Positions 52,258-60,591 of a DNA stretch of 64,000 nucleotides are shown piece after piece. Below the pieces are notes generated by a model. It was not told where the DNA came from and ran no database searches. It saw only the letters and a list, made by a program, of their open reading frames with translations. This stretch comes from an uncultured Rothia sp. (lineage in GTDB: Bacteria > Actinomycetota > Actinomycetes > Actinomycetales > Micrococcaceae): NCBI GenBank assembly GCA_946222285.1, contig CAMIIP010000002.1, positions 256,164 through 320,163 of the forward strand, read 5' to 3'. A program made the translations under genes and the position numbers. The stretch's first letter is position 1; every line of letters starts with the position of its first letter.

Positions 52258-52824
52258 TTAGTGTTTACCTACTCGAATAAACCCCAGCGTTTGGGCAGCG
52301 GCGCATATGACCGTAGGTCCCCAAAAAGTGATCCCCTTCTCAGAGAGAAACTTATTGAGTTTCACCGATTCTGGGCAGGTCTTAGGAAGCTGCTCGAAGC
52401 TTTCCAGCACAGGAAAGCCTTCAAAATACTGCCTAAACTGCCTGGATAAGATTATTTCTTGTTCCACCAATACCCGGGCATTATCTCTGCAAGCTGTAAT
52501 TTTGCGGCGATTTCTGATGATCGAAGAGTTTCGGCACATCTCATCAATTTCAGAGTCAGTTATCTCAGCCACCAATAGATACTCAAATCCTTTGAAAGCC
52601 ACTGAAAGCGCCTCACGTTTTTTGAGGACTGTTTGGAAACCTAACCCCAGCTGAAAAGTCAGTAGACACAACTGTTCGAAAATCCGATTTTCTGTGCAGG
52701 GTATATGACTCCATTCCTTTTCAAAATAATCTCGGGTTTCTTGACCTCTGACCCAGGTGGGAAGAACCTGGTCTTTGACCGATGATAAATAATCTATTCC
52801 TATAGATTGCGTAGTTGTATTCAT
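52258..52824 (-). CDS. degenerate Tag-like (3-methyladenine glycosylase I fold) protein
   Basis: The 188 residues align with DNA-3-methyladenine glycosylase I over the central helices: FEKEW, FEQLCLLTFQLGLGF, TVLKKREALSVAF, SSIIRNRRKITACRDNA and KGITFWGPTVICAAAQTLGF. In E. coli Tag the corresponding catalytic Glu (in CLEGQQAGLSW) is Leu here, Trp is Phe, and the zinc-binding Cys and His at the N- and C-terminus are missing; the C-terminus stops soon after the last helix. So it keeps the helix-hairpin scaffold but lacks known catalytic features. It is divergent from ssbB, with DnaA boxes between. It may bind DNA or a damaged base, or be decaying. Confidence 0.7.
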   Translation of the reverse strand: MNTTTQSIGIDYLSSVKDQVLPTWVRGQETRDYFEKEWSHIPCTENRIFEQLCLLTFQLGLGFQTVLKKREALSVAFKGFEYLLVAEITDSEIDEMCRNSSIIRNRRKITACRDNARVLVEQEIILSRQFRQYFEGFPVLESFEQLPKTCPESVKLNKFLSEKGITFWGPTVICAAAQTLGFIRVGKH

Positions 52825-52873
52825 GCGGAAAAACTATCGTGCCCGCTACCGAAAACACCAGAAAATATTCAAC

Positions 52874-52953
52874 TGTGGATAACTTTGCGTGTGGATTTCG
52901 AAATTTTATCCACACCTATAAAAAGTTATGAAAATAAGGGGTGCTTATCCACA
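52874..52953. promoter_or_regulatory. cluster of DnaA boxes between tag-like gene and ssbB
   Basis: Perfect nonamers lie at 52874-52882 (TGTGGATAA), 52906-52914 and 52945-52953 (TTATCCACA); a near match TGTGGATTT lies at 52890-52898. The first three starts are exactly 16 bases apart. They sit in the divergent gap 52825-53035 that must contain both promoters. Confidence 0.65.
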
Positions 52954-53035
52954 GAAACAGCACTGTAGCTCTGCAGATAATCGCGGTTTCGGTTTAGCTA
53001 AGAGTGTTTACTCATCCCTATTTCAGGAGAACACC

Positions 53036-53596
53036 ATGACCGATCTAGTCACTATCTGTGCTTTCGTTGCTACCTCACCCAACACCAATAAACTTCCCTC
53101 AGGGATTCCCGTCACCAACTTTCGAGTGGCCTCTACCCCTCGCTGGTGGGATTCCCAACAACAGGTTTTCAAAGAGGGCCAGACCAATTGGTACACGGTT
53201 AACGCCTTCCGGGCTCTTGCCCAGCACACCAGTCGCAGTATTTTTGTGGGTCAGCCCGTCATCGTCACCGGTCGTCTCAACATCAAGCAGTGGAGCAATG
53301 AAGACGGGCGTAAGGGAACCAGCGTTGAAATTGACGCTACCGCCATCGGTCACGACCTTAACCTGGGCACTTCTTCCTTCAACCGCGCTATTCAGCCCGA
53401 ATCTCAGGAAAATCAGAAAGAACAAACCCCTCAGCAGACTCACTCTCCGTATCAGACAACAAACAGCTCTCACCACCAAGCTGACCAATCCAACGCTTAC
53501 GACAGCAACAGTTCGCAACAGACAAGCCAGCAGGACGGATCCGGTTTAGTAGAAGGAAACACGCGGGATAACCAGGAGATTGCTGCGATGGTCTAG
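53036..53596 (+). CDS. ssb: single-stranded DNA-binding protein, SsbB-type
   Basis: SSB proteins coat single-stranded DNA. From ATG 53036 after AGGAGA there are 186 residues: an OB fold to about residue 115 (PVTNFRVASTPRWWD, QTNWYTVNAFRALAQH, IFVGQPVIVTGRLNIKQW) and a glutamine- and serine-rich tail. The tail ends EIAAMV and lacks the acidic DDDxPF tip that recruits partner proteins, so this is an SsbB-like paralogue rather than the main SSB. The neighbouring ettA matches the position of SsbB in mycobacteria (Rv2478c beside Rv2477c). Confidence 0.88.
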   Translation: MTDLVTICAFVATSPNTNKLPSGIPVTNFRVASTPRWWDSQQQVFKEGQTNWYTVNAFRALAQHTSRSIFVGQPVIVTGRLNIKQWSNEDGRKGTSVEIDATAIGHDLNLGTSSFNRAIQPESQENQKEQTPQQTHSPYQTTNSSHHQADQSNAYDSNSSQQTSQQDGSGLVEGNTRDNQEIAAMV

Positions 53597-53708
53597 CAAA
53601 TTGAGAAGACTCATGCATAAGAACCTTCTAGGAGTCGAACACAGCGGGCTACCTCTGACCGGGTGGCTGGCGTGAAAACCTTCACGAAAATTACCTGCCT
53701 CAACGCGA

Positions 53709-53760
53709 CTTCTGAAACTGCCAGCGACGCGTAATTAGACATCGCTAGCAGTTTCAGGAG
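53709..53760 (+). other. 19-bp hairpin between ssbB and ettA, no T-tract
   Basis: The 321-base gap 53597-53917 contains a stem pairing 53709-53727 with 53742-53760, 19 pairs with one C-A mismatch and one wobble, over a 14-base loop, and no run of T after it. It may protect the ssbB 3' end or be part of an RNA gene or ettA leader. Nothing else recognisable is seen in the gap apart from the ettA ribosome site (GAAAGGA). Confidence 0.5.
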
Positions 53761-53917
53761 TCGTAAACGTCGGCGGGTGCAGGCTCAAGCATTCGCACAT
53801 GCTGAAAAGAACAGCAGGACGCCGCGAAAGACCGACATCGTACCAACCGATGAATATCACCAGCACAATCTCAGCGAGGACATGGATATTTGAAAGGAAC
53901 ACGGTAGCCTTGAACCT

Positions 53918-55597
53918 ATGGCTGAATTTATTTATACGATGAGCAACGCCCGCAAAACAGTGGGCGATAAAGTCATCCTCAATGACGTTTCAATGTCATT
54001 CTTCCCGGGTGCCAAGATCGGCATGGTTGGCCCCAACGGTGCCGGTAAATCAACCATCCTCAAAATCATGGCTGGTCTGGATACGCCCTCCAACGGTGAA
54101 GCACGACTTTCTCCCGGCTACTCGGTAGGAATCCTTCTCCAGGAACCTCCACTGAACGAGGAGAAAACCGTTCTTGGAAACGTTGAAGAAGGCGTGGGCG
54201 AAATCAAGGGAAAGCTTGATCGCTACAACCAAATCTCCGAAGAGATGGCAAACCCAGATGCTGACTTCGATGCACTGATGGAAGAAATGGGCAAGCTTCA
54301 AGAAGCAATCGATGCCGCTAACGCTTGGGATCTCGATTCCCAGCTAGAGCAGGCTATGGAAGCACTGCGTTGCCCTCCCGGCGATACTCCCGTGACCAAC
54401 CTCTCCGGTGGCGAGCGCCGTCGTGTAGCTCTCTGTAAACTTCTGCTCGAAAAGCCAGACCTCTTGCTACTCGATGAGCCCACTAACCACCTCGACGCCG
54501 AATCGGTGCTCTGGCTTGAACAGCACCTGCAAGCCTACGAAGGCGCAGTTATCGCTGTAACCCACGACCGCTACTTCCTGGATCACGTGGCTCAGTGGAT
54601 CGCTGAAATCGACCGCGGAAACCTCTACCCCTACGAGGGCAACTACTCCACCTACCTGGAGAAAAAGCGCGCTCGCCTTGAGGTACAGGGCAAGAAGGAC
54701 GCGAAGCTTGCAAAACGTCTGGCTGACGAACTGGATTGGGTGCGCTCTAACGCTAAGGGGCGACAGAATAAGTCCAAGGCGCGCTTGGCTCGTTACGAAG
54801 AAATGGCTGCCGAAGCTGAGAAAACTCGCAAGCTAGACTTCGACGAGATTCAGATTCCTCCAGGACCTCGCCTGGGCAACGTCGTCATCGAGGCTGAAAA
54901 TCTACAAAAGGGATTTGACGGACGTTCCCTCATCAGCGATCTTTCATTTACTCTTCCGCGTAACGGCATCGTGGGCGTAATCGGTCCTAACGGTGTGGGT
55001 AAATCAACCCTTTTCAAAACCATTGTTGGACTGGAACCCCTGGACGGCGGCAACCTCAAGATCGGCGAAACTGTCAAGATTTCTTACGTTGATCAGAACC
55101 GTTCAAACATTGACCCGGAGAAGACCCTTTGGGAAGTTGTCTCAGACGGACTGGATTACATCCAGGTGGGTCAGGTTGAAATGTCCTCCCGCGCCTACGT
55201 TTCTGCCTTTGGCTTCAAGGGCCCAGATCAGCAGAAGAAAGCCGGAATCCTTTCCGGTGGTGAGCGTAACCGTCTCAACCTTGCTTTGACCCTCAAACAG
55301 GGTGGCAACCTCTTGCTCCTTGACGAACCGACTAACGACCTGGACGTCGAAACTTTAGCGTCGCTGGAAAATGCGCTTCTGGAATTCCCCGGTTGCGCCG
55401 TCGTGGTCTCCCACGACCGTTGGTTCCTTGACCGAGTTGCTACTCATATCCTTGCCTGGGAGGGCACCGAAGAAAACCCCGATAACTGGTACTGGTACGA
55501 GGGTAACTTCGAGTCTTACGAGGAGAACAAGGTGGAGCGTCTGGGACCAGATGCAGCAAAGCCCAAGCGTGTGGTGCACCGTAAGCTCACCCGTTAA
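53918..55597 (+). CDS. ettA: energy-dependent translational throttle protein EttA (ABC-F)
   Basis: EttA binds the ribosomal E site and couples the first peptide bonds to ATP level. The 559 residues carry two ABC domains: Walker A GPNGAGKST near 40, LSGGERRRVAL near 165, LLLDEPTNHLD near 190; then the second set GPNGVGKST near 357, LSGGERNRLNL near 447, LLLDEPTNDLD near 470. The linker includes the arm and P-site tRNA interacting motif KARLARYEEM. ATG 53918 follows a run without a strong site. A terminator follows. Confidence 0.96.
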   Translation: MAEFIYTMSNARKTVGDKVILNDVSMSFFPGAKIGMVGPNGAGKSTILKIMAGLDTPSNGEARLSPGYSVGILLQEPPLNEEKTVLGNVEEGVGEIKGKLDRYNQISEEMANPDADFDALMEEMGKLQEAIDAANAWDLDSQLEQAMEALRCPPGDTPVTNLSGGERRRVALCKLLLEKPDLLLLDEPTNHLDAESVLWLEQHLQAYEGAVIAVTHDRYFLDHVAQWIAEIDRGNLYPYEGNYSTYLEKKRARLEVQGKKDAKLAKRLADELDWVRSNAKGRQNKSKARLARYEEMAAEAEKTRKLDFDEIQIPPGPRLGNVVIEAENLQKGFDGRSLISDLSFTLPRNGIVGVIGPNGVGKSTLFKTIVGLEPLDGGNLKIGETVKISYVDQNRSNIDPEKTLWEVVSDGLDYIQVGQVEMSSRAYVSAFGFKGPDQQKKAGILSGGERNRLNLALTLKQGGNLLLLDEPTNDLDVETLASLENALLEFPGCAVVVSHDRWFLDRVATHILAWEGTEENPDNWYWYEGNFESYEENKVERLGPDAAKPKRVVHRKLTR

Positions 55598-55632
55598 AAA
55601 CTGAGAAAGTAGTTTTTAGCAGGTTAGAAAGT

Positions 55633-55671
55633 GCGGGGTTTGATTCTTCAGGATCGAACCCCGCGTTTTTG
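55633..55671 (+). terminator. terminator after ettA
   Basis: GCGGGGTTTGAT pairs with ATCGAACCCCGC (one wobble), then GTTTTTG. Confidence 0.9.
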
Positions 55672-55711
55672 TATCAAGGCTTTGTTGTTGTGTAGAAGTA
55701 CCGCCGGTCAT

Positions 55712-56650
55712 CTACTGTTTATACGAAGAGGTAAAATCTTCGCGGAACTCGGGCAAACGCAACATTGACTCTTGGGCCACTGTTGCAACGTGCTCGCCTT
55801 CTGCTGAAAAAATTTTTCCGATAGCGAGCGAACGGGCGTCTTGAGCACTGGGAGATTCTAGAACGTACAGTAGCCATTCATCGGCGCGTGCGGGGCGGTG
55901 GAACCAGATGGTGTGGTCGAGCGAAGCAACATTCATGCCTTGCTCTAGCCAATATTTACCGTGCGCCCGTAGTCCGGGTTCGACGGGTACATAATCTGAT
56001 GCGTAGGCTATGGCTGCCTGATGAACCGCAGGGTCATCGACCAGTGGAGCGAAGGTCTTGAACCATACAGCGGTAGTGGGTGAATTTTTAGCATCGGCAG
56101 ATAACCAGAGAGGTTGCTCTACATGGCGCAGATCGAAAGGGCGTTCAAAGGCAATAGCCCGAGCAATAGGTAGCGGCACATGACCCACTAAGTCCGCCAC
56201 AGTGGGCAGAGACTCTGGGTCTGGAATATTCTCTGGCATAGGTGTGCTGTGCTCGACGCCTCGGGAGGCTGCTTGATAGGAGGCAACGGATGAGAAGATT
56301 TCTTGGGCATCTTGATAAGCCTGAATTCTACGAGTGGAAAATGACCGTCCGTCGTTGAGCGTGCGGACTCCAAACTGAAGGTTCTGATCCACATCGCCGG
56401 GACGAACAAAAAGACCGTGAATGGAATGTAAGGTACGATCTTTTTCTACAGTTTGAGCACCGGCAACAATAGCCTGAGCGAGTACCTGACCACCGTAAAT
56501 TCGCCGTGATTCTCGGTTGAGAGTAAGAGCATCAAAGGTTTCCTCTCCGTTTTTCATTTCTCCAGGACCCAGCTCTAACATGTGTAGCAGATCTTCGACC
56601 GCTCTTTGACCTGAACTAATCTCTTCTGATTGTTCTGTGTTTTCTGACAT
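55712..56650 (-). CDS. tesB: acyl-CoA thioesterase II
   Basis: TesB releases free fatty acids from acyl-CoA. The 312 residues have the double hot-dog fold, with the GGQVLAQAIVAGAQTV segment near residue 54, the substrate-loop HSIHGLFVRPGDVD near 78, and the conserved C-terminal SLDHTIWFHRPARADEW near 252 with the Asp of the catalytic set, followed by EHVATVAQESMLR. It lies alone, divergent from the 233-residue gene. Could influence chain pools for the ole and fab pathways, but no link is shown. Confidence 0.93.
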   Translation of the reverse strand: MSENTEQSEEISSGQRAVEDLLHMLELGPGEMKNGEETFDALTLNRESRRIYGGQVLAQAIVAGAQTVEKDRTLHSIHGLFVRPGDVDQNLQFGVRTLNDGRSFSTRRIQAYQDAQEIFSSVASYQAASRGVEHSTPMPENIPDPESLPTVADLVGHVPLPIARAIAFERPFDLRHVEQPLWLSADAKNSPTTAVWFKTFAPLVDDPAVHQAAIAYASDYVPVEPGLRAHGKYWLEQGMNVASLDHTIWFHRPARADEWLLYVLESPSAQDARSLAIGKIFSAEGEHVATVAQESMLRLPEFREDFTSSYKQ

Positions 56651-56723
56651 GTCCTTACTTTCTCACCAGGCTAAAATTTATCAAGACGTAATAATTAATC
56701 ATGAGCATCTGTGAGGCGAAAAC

Positions 56724-57425
56724 GTGAACAATTTTTCTCAGAGCGGAGCTAAGAATTCGATCAATCTTGGCAGCGCCGAGGTCGCGCGAGATCTTCAAAC
56801 GCTAATTCTGCGCATACGCTCAGTGGATAAAAATTCTGCCGTTCGGTTGCTTGCCCGGGGGAATCTTTTAGCAATGTATGTGAGCACCATGAGCCCCGAA
56901 ACACTCCTTGATACAGCCCCCACAATTTTAGGGATGAGGGCGGTACAGCTGGCGGAGGCTACTGAGGTGGACGTCGTCGTCGAAAGCTCGGCTCTTTTGG
57001 ATCGACTAGCTCGTATTGAAGAAGAAAACTATTATCTTCGGGTTCCTCCGGTGACGGTCAACGCCACCTGGGCAGGGATTACTCCACCGGTGAGCGGGTG
57101 GGTAGAAAAGAAGCCTCTTGCCGCATCTTTGCTTTTCGCTACCGCAGAAGCCGGTATGAAGGCGGTCGACGACGCGCTACCGCAGAATCCTGGGCATGCT
57201 GTGGTGAGTACTGTTCGTTCTCGTATTTGGTCTTCTCCGCTCAATAGTTCACAGAGCGGAGAAAACGATCTGGAGGTACCCAGCGCTGTTGCCTTTACCG
57301 CCGTCGTTCTGGGGTTTTTACCTCAAAAATATGAGGGTGAAATACGGCTCTTTACGTGCGGGGATTGGGTGCGTCTCAACGCACCGGCAGGTTTTGTGCT
57401 GGTCAAAAGAAACCAGGGAATCTAA
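56724..57425 (+). CDS. conserved actinobacterial hypothetical protein
   Basis: The 233 residues are soluble without a signal peptide. N-terminal 70 residues are helical and Ala/Leu-rich (DLQTLILRIRSV); later segments PPVTVNATWAGITPPVSGW near 113, FTAVVLGFLP near 195 and GDWVRLNAPAGFVLVKR near 215 look like conserved blocks. I do not recognise a named family. GTG 56724 follows GAGG. It converges with the globin gene with only 15 bases between, so it may belong with it or with tesB functionally. Confidence 0.7.
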   Translation: MNNFSQSGAKNSINLGSAEVARDLQTLILRIRSVDKNSAVRLLARGNLLAMYVSTMSPETLLDTAPTILGMRAVQLAEATEVDVVVESSALLDRLARIEEENYYLRVPPVTVNATWAGITPPVSGWVEKKPLAASLLFATAEAGMKAVDDALPQNPGHAVVSTVRSRIWSSPLNSSQSGENDLEVPSAVAFTAVVLGFLPQKYEGEIRLFTCGDWVRLNAPAGFVLVKRNQGI

Positions 57426-57440
57426 AGGCGATCAGCGGAT

Positions 57441-57830
57441 CTAGGCTCGATTCTGCATAGCGTGAGCAGCGCGTTCTAAATAGTCCCAGAGAGTTGCTTG
57501 GTACAGGGGTGAGAGATTGAGGATTTCCACAGACTCGCGCATATACCGAATCCAGGTATCGCGTTCTTGAGAACCAATGGCAAAGGGCATATGCCGCATC
57601 CGAAGGCGAGGATGACCCCGTTCTGCTTGGTAGGTTTTTGGACCTCCCCAGTACTGCTCTAAGAACATGAGCAACCGGCGTTCAGCAGGAGCTAAGTCTT
57701 CCTCGGGATAGAGCGCGCGAAACTCAGGATCAGCTTCGACCCGACTATAAAATTCGCGGCAGAGTTTTTCAAAAACTTTTCTTCCGCTTACCTGATAGTA
57801 GAAGCTGTTAGCGGGAATGTTCTCAGTCAT
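57441..57830 (-). CDS. glbO: group II truncated haemoglobin
   Basis: A small haem protein that binds oxygen or NO. From ATG 57830 there are 129 residues. Typical of group II are FEKLCREFYSRVEADPEFRALYP in the first helices (seen here in pieces FEKLCREFY and VEADPEF), FLEQYWGGPKTY near 62, HPRLRMRHMPFAIG with the proximal His near 80 and the C-terminal YLERAAHAM. The frame is open upstream to 57875, but that part is not alike any globin. It lies downstream of pepN, after a stem-loop. Confidence 0.9.
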   Translation of the reverse strand: MTENIPANSFYYQVSGRKVFEKLCREFYSRVEADPEFRALYPEEDLAPAERRLLMFLEQYWGGPKTYQAERGHPRLRMRHMPFAIGSQERDTWIRYMRESVEILNLSPLYQATLWDYLERAAHAMQNRA

Positions 57831-57843
57831 AGCTTTAAGTCTA

Positions 57844-57878
57844 AATGCCGGCACCAAGAGATTTGGCGCCGGCATTTT
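57844..57878. terminator. terminator between pepN and glbO
   Basis: AATGCCGGCACC pairs with GGCGCCGGCATT (one wobble) around AAGAGATTT, with TTTT on the plus side; on the minus strand it ends pepN but has a weak T-tract. Confidence 0.65.
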
Positions 57879-57901
57879 GGATATGTGTAAGAACGCTCTA
57901 T

Positions 57902-60439
57902 CTACTGATCCGCTGCCTGTACTTTGAGGGCGCGCACCATACCGTCGCGAGCCTCAGAGACTTGACGATGAAGGGACGCCGCATCATCAGGCAGGGACTC
58001 CAAGAACTTCTCGGTTTTCTCGACGAGCTCTTTCGAGTAGTTGCGGGGGAAAAGACCACCGATGATTTGTTGGGAAATCTCGTGGCTGCTTTCGCGCCAG
58101 AGACCCTCAATTGAATTAAAGTAGCGGTCGATGAAGGGATCAGTAAGGGCATTATCGTGGGATGCAAAGAACCCTGCGATGGCTGAACGCTGAACGATAT
58201 TGGAGAGCTCGTTGTTCTCTACTACCTCATTCCATACCTTTTCTTTAGCATCGGAGGTAGGAATCGCCGCTTGAGCAGTTGCAGCTGCCTGCTGACCGTT
58301 TGAAGTGTTGTCTCGCTCTAGCTCAGCATCGATATCTGCTGCGGTGCGGCGTCCTCCTGCGGCCAAGGAAGTGACCAAAGCCCAGCGTAAATCGGTGTCA
58401 ATCTCTAAACCTTCTAACTCTTTTTCACCGGAGAGCAGAGCCTCAACGATATCGAGTTGTTCTGCTGTTTCTGCCAAGCGGGCGAAGGAGCGCACAAATT
58501 GCAACTGATTATCTGAATCAGCTTCAGCACTCTGCGCTACCTCCCACATACGCTGACCAGCGCGCAAACGAGTCTGCTCAGCGGCGTCCTTAGCAACATA
58601 AGAGCGTAAGGTGAGCTCTAGATTGAGAAGCTGAGTACGAACGGCAGTGGAGTTAGTTTCCTGACCGATATTGTTCAGCACGAGCTCAACGAAAGAACGG
58701 GCGGGCATCTGCGCATCGCGGGTAGCATCCCAGAGCGAACCCCAGACGACGTCGCGAGCAACGGGGGAGTCAATCTCACCCAGATGAGCGATAGCGGTTT
58801 TGCGGGATTTTTCGTCCAGACGAATCTTTGCGTAGGCGAGATCTTCGTCGTTGACCAGAATGAGATCTGGGCGTTTCAAACCTGCTGCTTCAATAACCTC
58901 AGTGATCTCGCCGTCCACATCCAGCTCGAAACGTTCGGTACGGGTGAGCTTGCCGCCCTGCTGATTGTAGAAGCCAACGACTAGTCGGTGAGGGCGCAGT
59001 GTTTCAAAACCTTGGGCAAAGCTCTGACGAATGGAAAGGGAAGAGATCACTCCGTTCGATTCTTCAACCTCGGTGGTGAGGGTATTGACGCCGGCGGTCT
59101 CAAGCCACTTTTTCGACCAAGTCTTAACATCTCGGCCCGAGGCGCTTTCCAGCTCAACCAACAAATCGTCCAAAACGGTGTTTCCAAAAGCGTGCTTGCG
59201 GAAATACTCAGTGAGGGCAGCCATGAAGTTCTCCTGCCCTACCCAAGCAACCATCTGACGTAGCACCGAAGCACCTTTGGCATAGGTAATGCCGTCGAAG
59301 TTGACCTGAACGTCATCCAAATCGCGAATAGGAGCCACGATGGGGTGGGTTGAAGAAAGCTGGTCCTGACGGTAAGCCCATGTTTTCTCCGATGCGGAAA
59401 ATGTTGCCCAGGCTTGAGAAGCGAAGCGGGTGTTCTCCGCTGTTGCCAGGGTAGACATAAATTCAGCGAATGATTCGTTAAGCCATAGATCGTTCCACCA
59501 CTTCATAGTGACCAAATCTCCGAACCACATATGTGCTAGCTCGTGCAAAATAGTGACGGCACGGCGTTCGATCATAGCCTCAGTCGTTTTGGACCGGAAG
59601 ATGTAGTTTTCCAAGAAAGTCACCGCACCGGCGTTTTCCATCGCACCGGCGTTGAATTCTGGTACGAAGAGCTGATCGTATTTTTCGAAGGGGTATTCTG
59701 TTTTGAATTGTTCCTCGTAAAATTCAAAGCCCTGAGCAGTGATAGTGAAAATTTCTTCGGAATCAAGGTAGGGCATCAGCGATTTACGGGCAAAAACACC
59801 TAGCGCAATCTCCCGGCCTGCAGAATTGGTTAATGATGAGGTGACCTTATCGTAAGGTCCAGCGATAATCGCGGTGATGTAGGAAGAGATGCGAGGGGTC
59901 GGCTTAAAATGCCAGGTCTTTTTGGTCTCCGATTCATCAATTGCTAGTTCTGGCTGATTAGAAATGACCTGCCAGTGCGCCGGTGCTGTCACCACAAATT
60001 CAAATTCTGCTTTGAGGTCAGGTTGTTCAAAGACAGGGAAGACTCGGCGGGAATCGGGAACCTCAAACTGGGAGTAAAGATAAACTTCCTGATCAACGGG
60101 ATCAACAAAACGGTGAAGCCCCTCACCGGTGTTGGTGTACATAAAATCAGCATCAATCACAAGAATATTTTTTTCAGCTAGAGCAGGAAGCTGAATACGA
60201 ACGCCGTCTGCCGCAGACGTATCAACCGGCTCGCCATTGAGCTCGATTGAACGTACTTTCGAAGTAATAGCATCAATAAAAGTGGATTGACCGGCTTTTG
60301 CTGCAAAGGTGATTTCAGCTCGAACGGGAAAAATTTTCTCATCCTGAGTAAGATCCAGGGAAATCTTGTAGGACTCAATTCGGGTGATTACCGCTGCCCG
60401 CTCTTCAGCTTCTTGGCGGGTTAAATTCATGCCGGGCAT
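57902..60439 (-). CDS. pepN: aminopeptidase N (M1 family)
   Basis: PepN removes N-terminal residues from peptides in the cytoplasm. From ATG 60439, after AGAAAGAGAG, it has 845 residues. The M1 motifs are GAMENAGAVTF near 260 and the zinc site HELAHMWFGDL near 295 with the downstream NESFAEF Glu. The N-terminal beta-domain (to about 190) starts RIESYKISLDLT, and the C-terminal helical (ERAP-like) domain covers the last 320 residues. The Tyr expected later is in YAKGASVLRQM. The open frame extends to 60481 without a better start. Confidence 0.95.
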   Translation of the reverse strand: MPGMNLTRQEAEERAAVITRIESYKISLDLTQDEKIFPVRAEITFAAKAGQSTFIDAITSKVRSIELNGEPVDTSAADGVRIQLPALAEKNILVIDADFMYTNTGEGLHRFVDPVDQEVYLYSQFEVPDSRRVFPVFEQPDLKAEFEFVVTAPAHWQVISNQPELAIDESETKKTWHFKPTPRISSYITAIIAGPYDKVTSSLTNSAGREIALGVFARKSLMPYLDSEEIFTITAQGFEFYEEQFKTEYPFEKYDQLFVPEFNAGAMENAGAVTFLENYIFRSKTTEAMIERRAVTILHELAHMWFGDLVTMKWWNDLWLNESFAEFMSTLATAENTRFASQAWATFSASEKTWAYRQDQLSSTHPIVAPIRDLDDVQVNFDGITYAKGASVLRQMVAWVGQENFMAALTEYFRKHAFGNTVLDDLLVELESASGRDVKTWSKKWLETAGVNTLTTEVEESNGVISSLSIRQSFAQGFETLRPHRLVVGFYNQQGGKLTRTERFELDVDGEITEVIEAAGLKRPDLILVNDEDLAYAKIRLDEKSRKTAIAHLGEIDSPVARDVVWGSLWDATRDAQMPARSFVELVLNNIGQETNSTAVRTQLLNLELTLRSYVAKDAAEQTRLRAGQRMWEVAQSAEADSDNQLQFVRSFARLAETAEQLDIVEALLSGEKELEGLEIDTDLRWALVTSLAAGGRRTAADIDAELERDNTSNGQQAAATAQAAIPTSDAKEKVWNEVVENNELSNIVQRSAIAGFFASHDNALTDPFIDRYFNSIEGLWRESSHEISQQIIGGLFPRNYSKELVEKTEKFLESLPDDAASLHRQVSEARDGMVRALKVQAADQ

Positions 60440-60591
60440 GGAACTCTCTTTCTGAATATGAATGAAATTCTCTGCTAGCACTCGCCTTTTAGGACGGTAA
60501 AAATACCCCTAGAATAAGTACAAGTCTGAACAGAGCCTGATTCTGATATTAGTGGGCTAGATCATCATTGAAAAACCTGGAAAGAGAAAAA

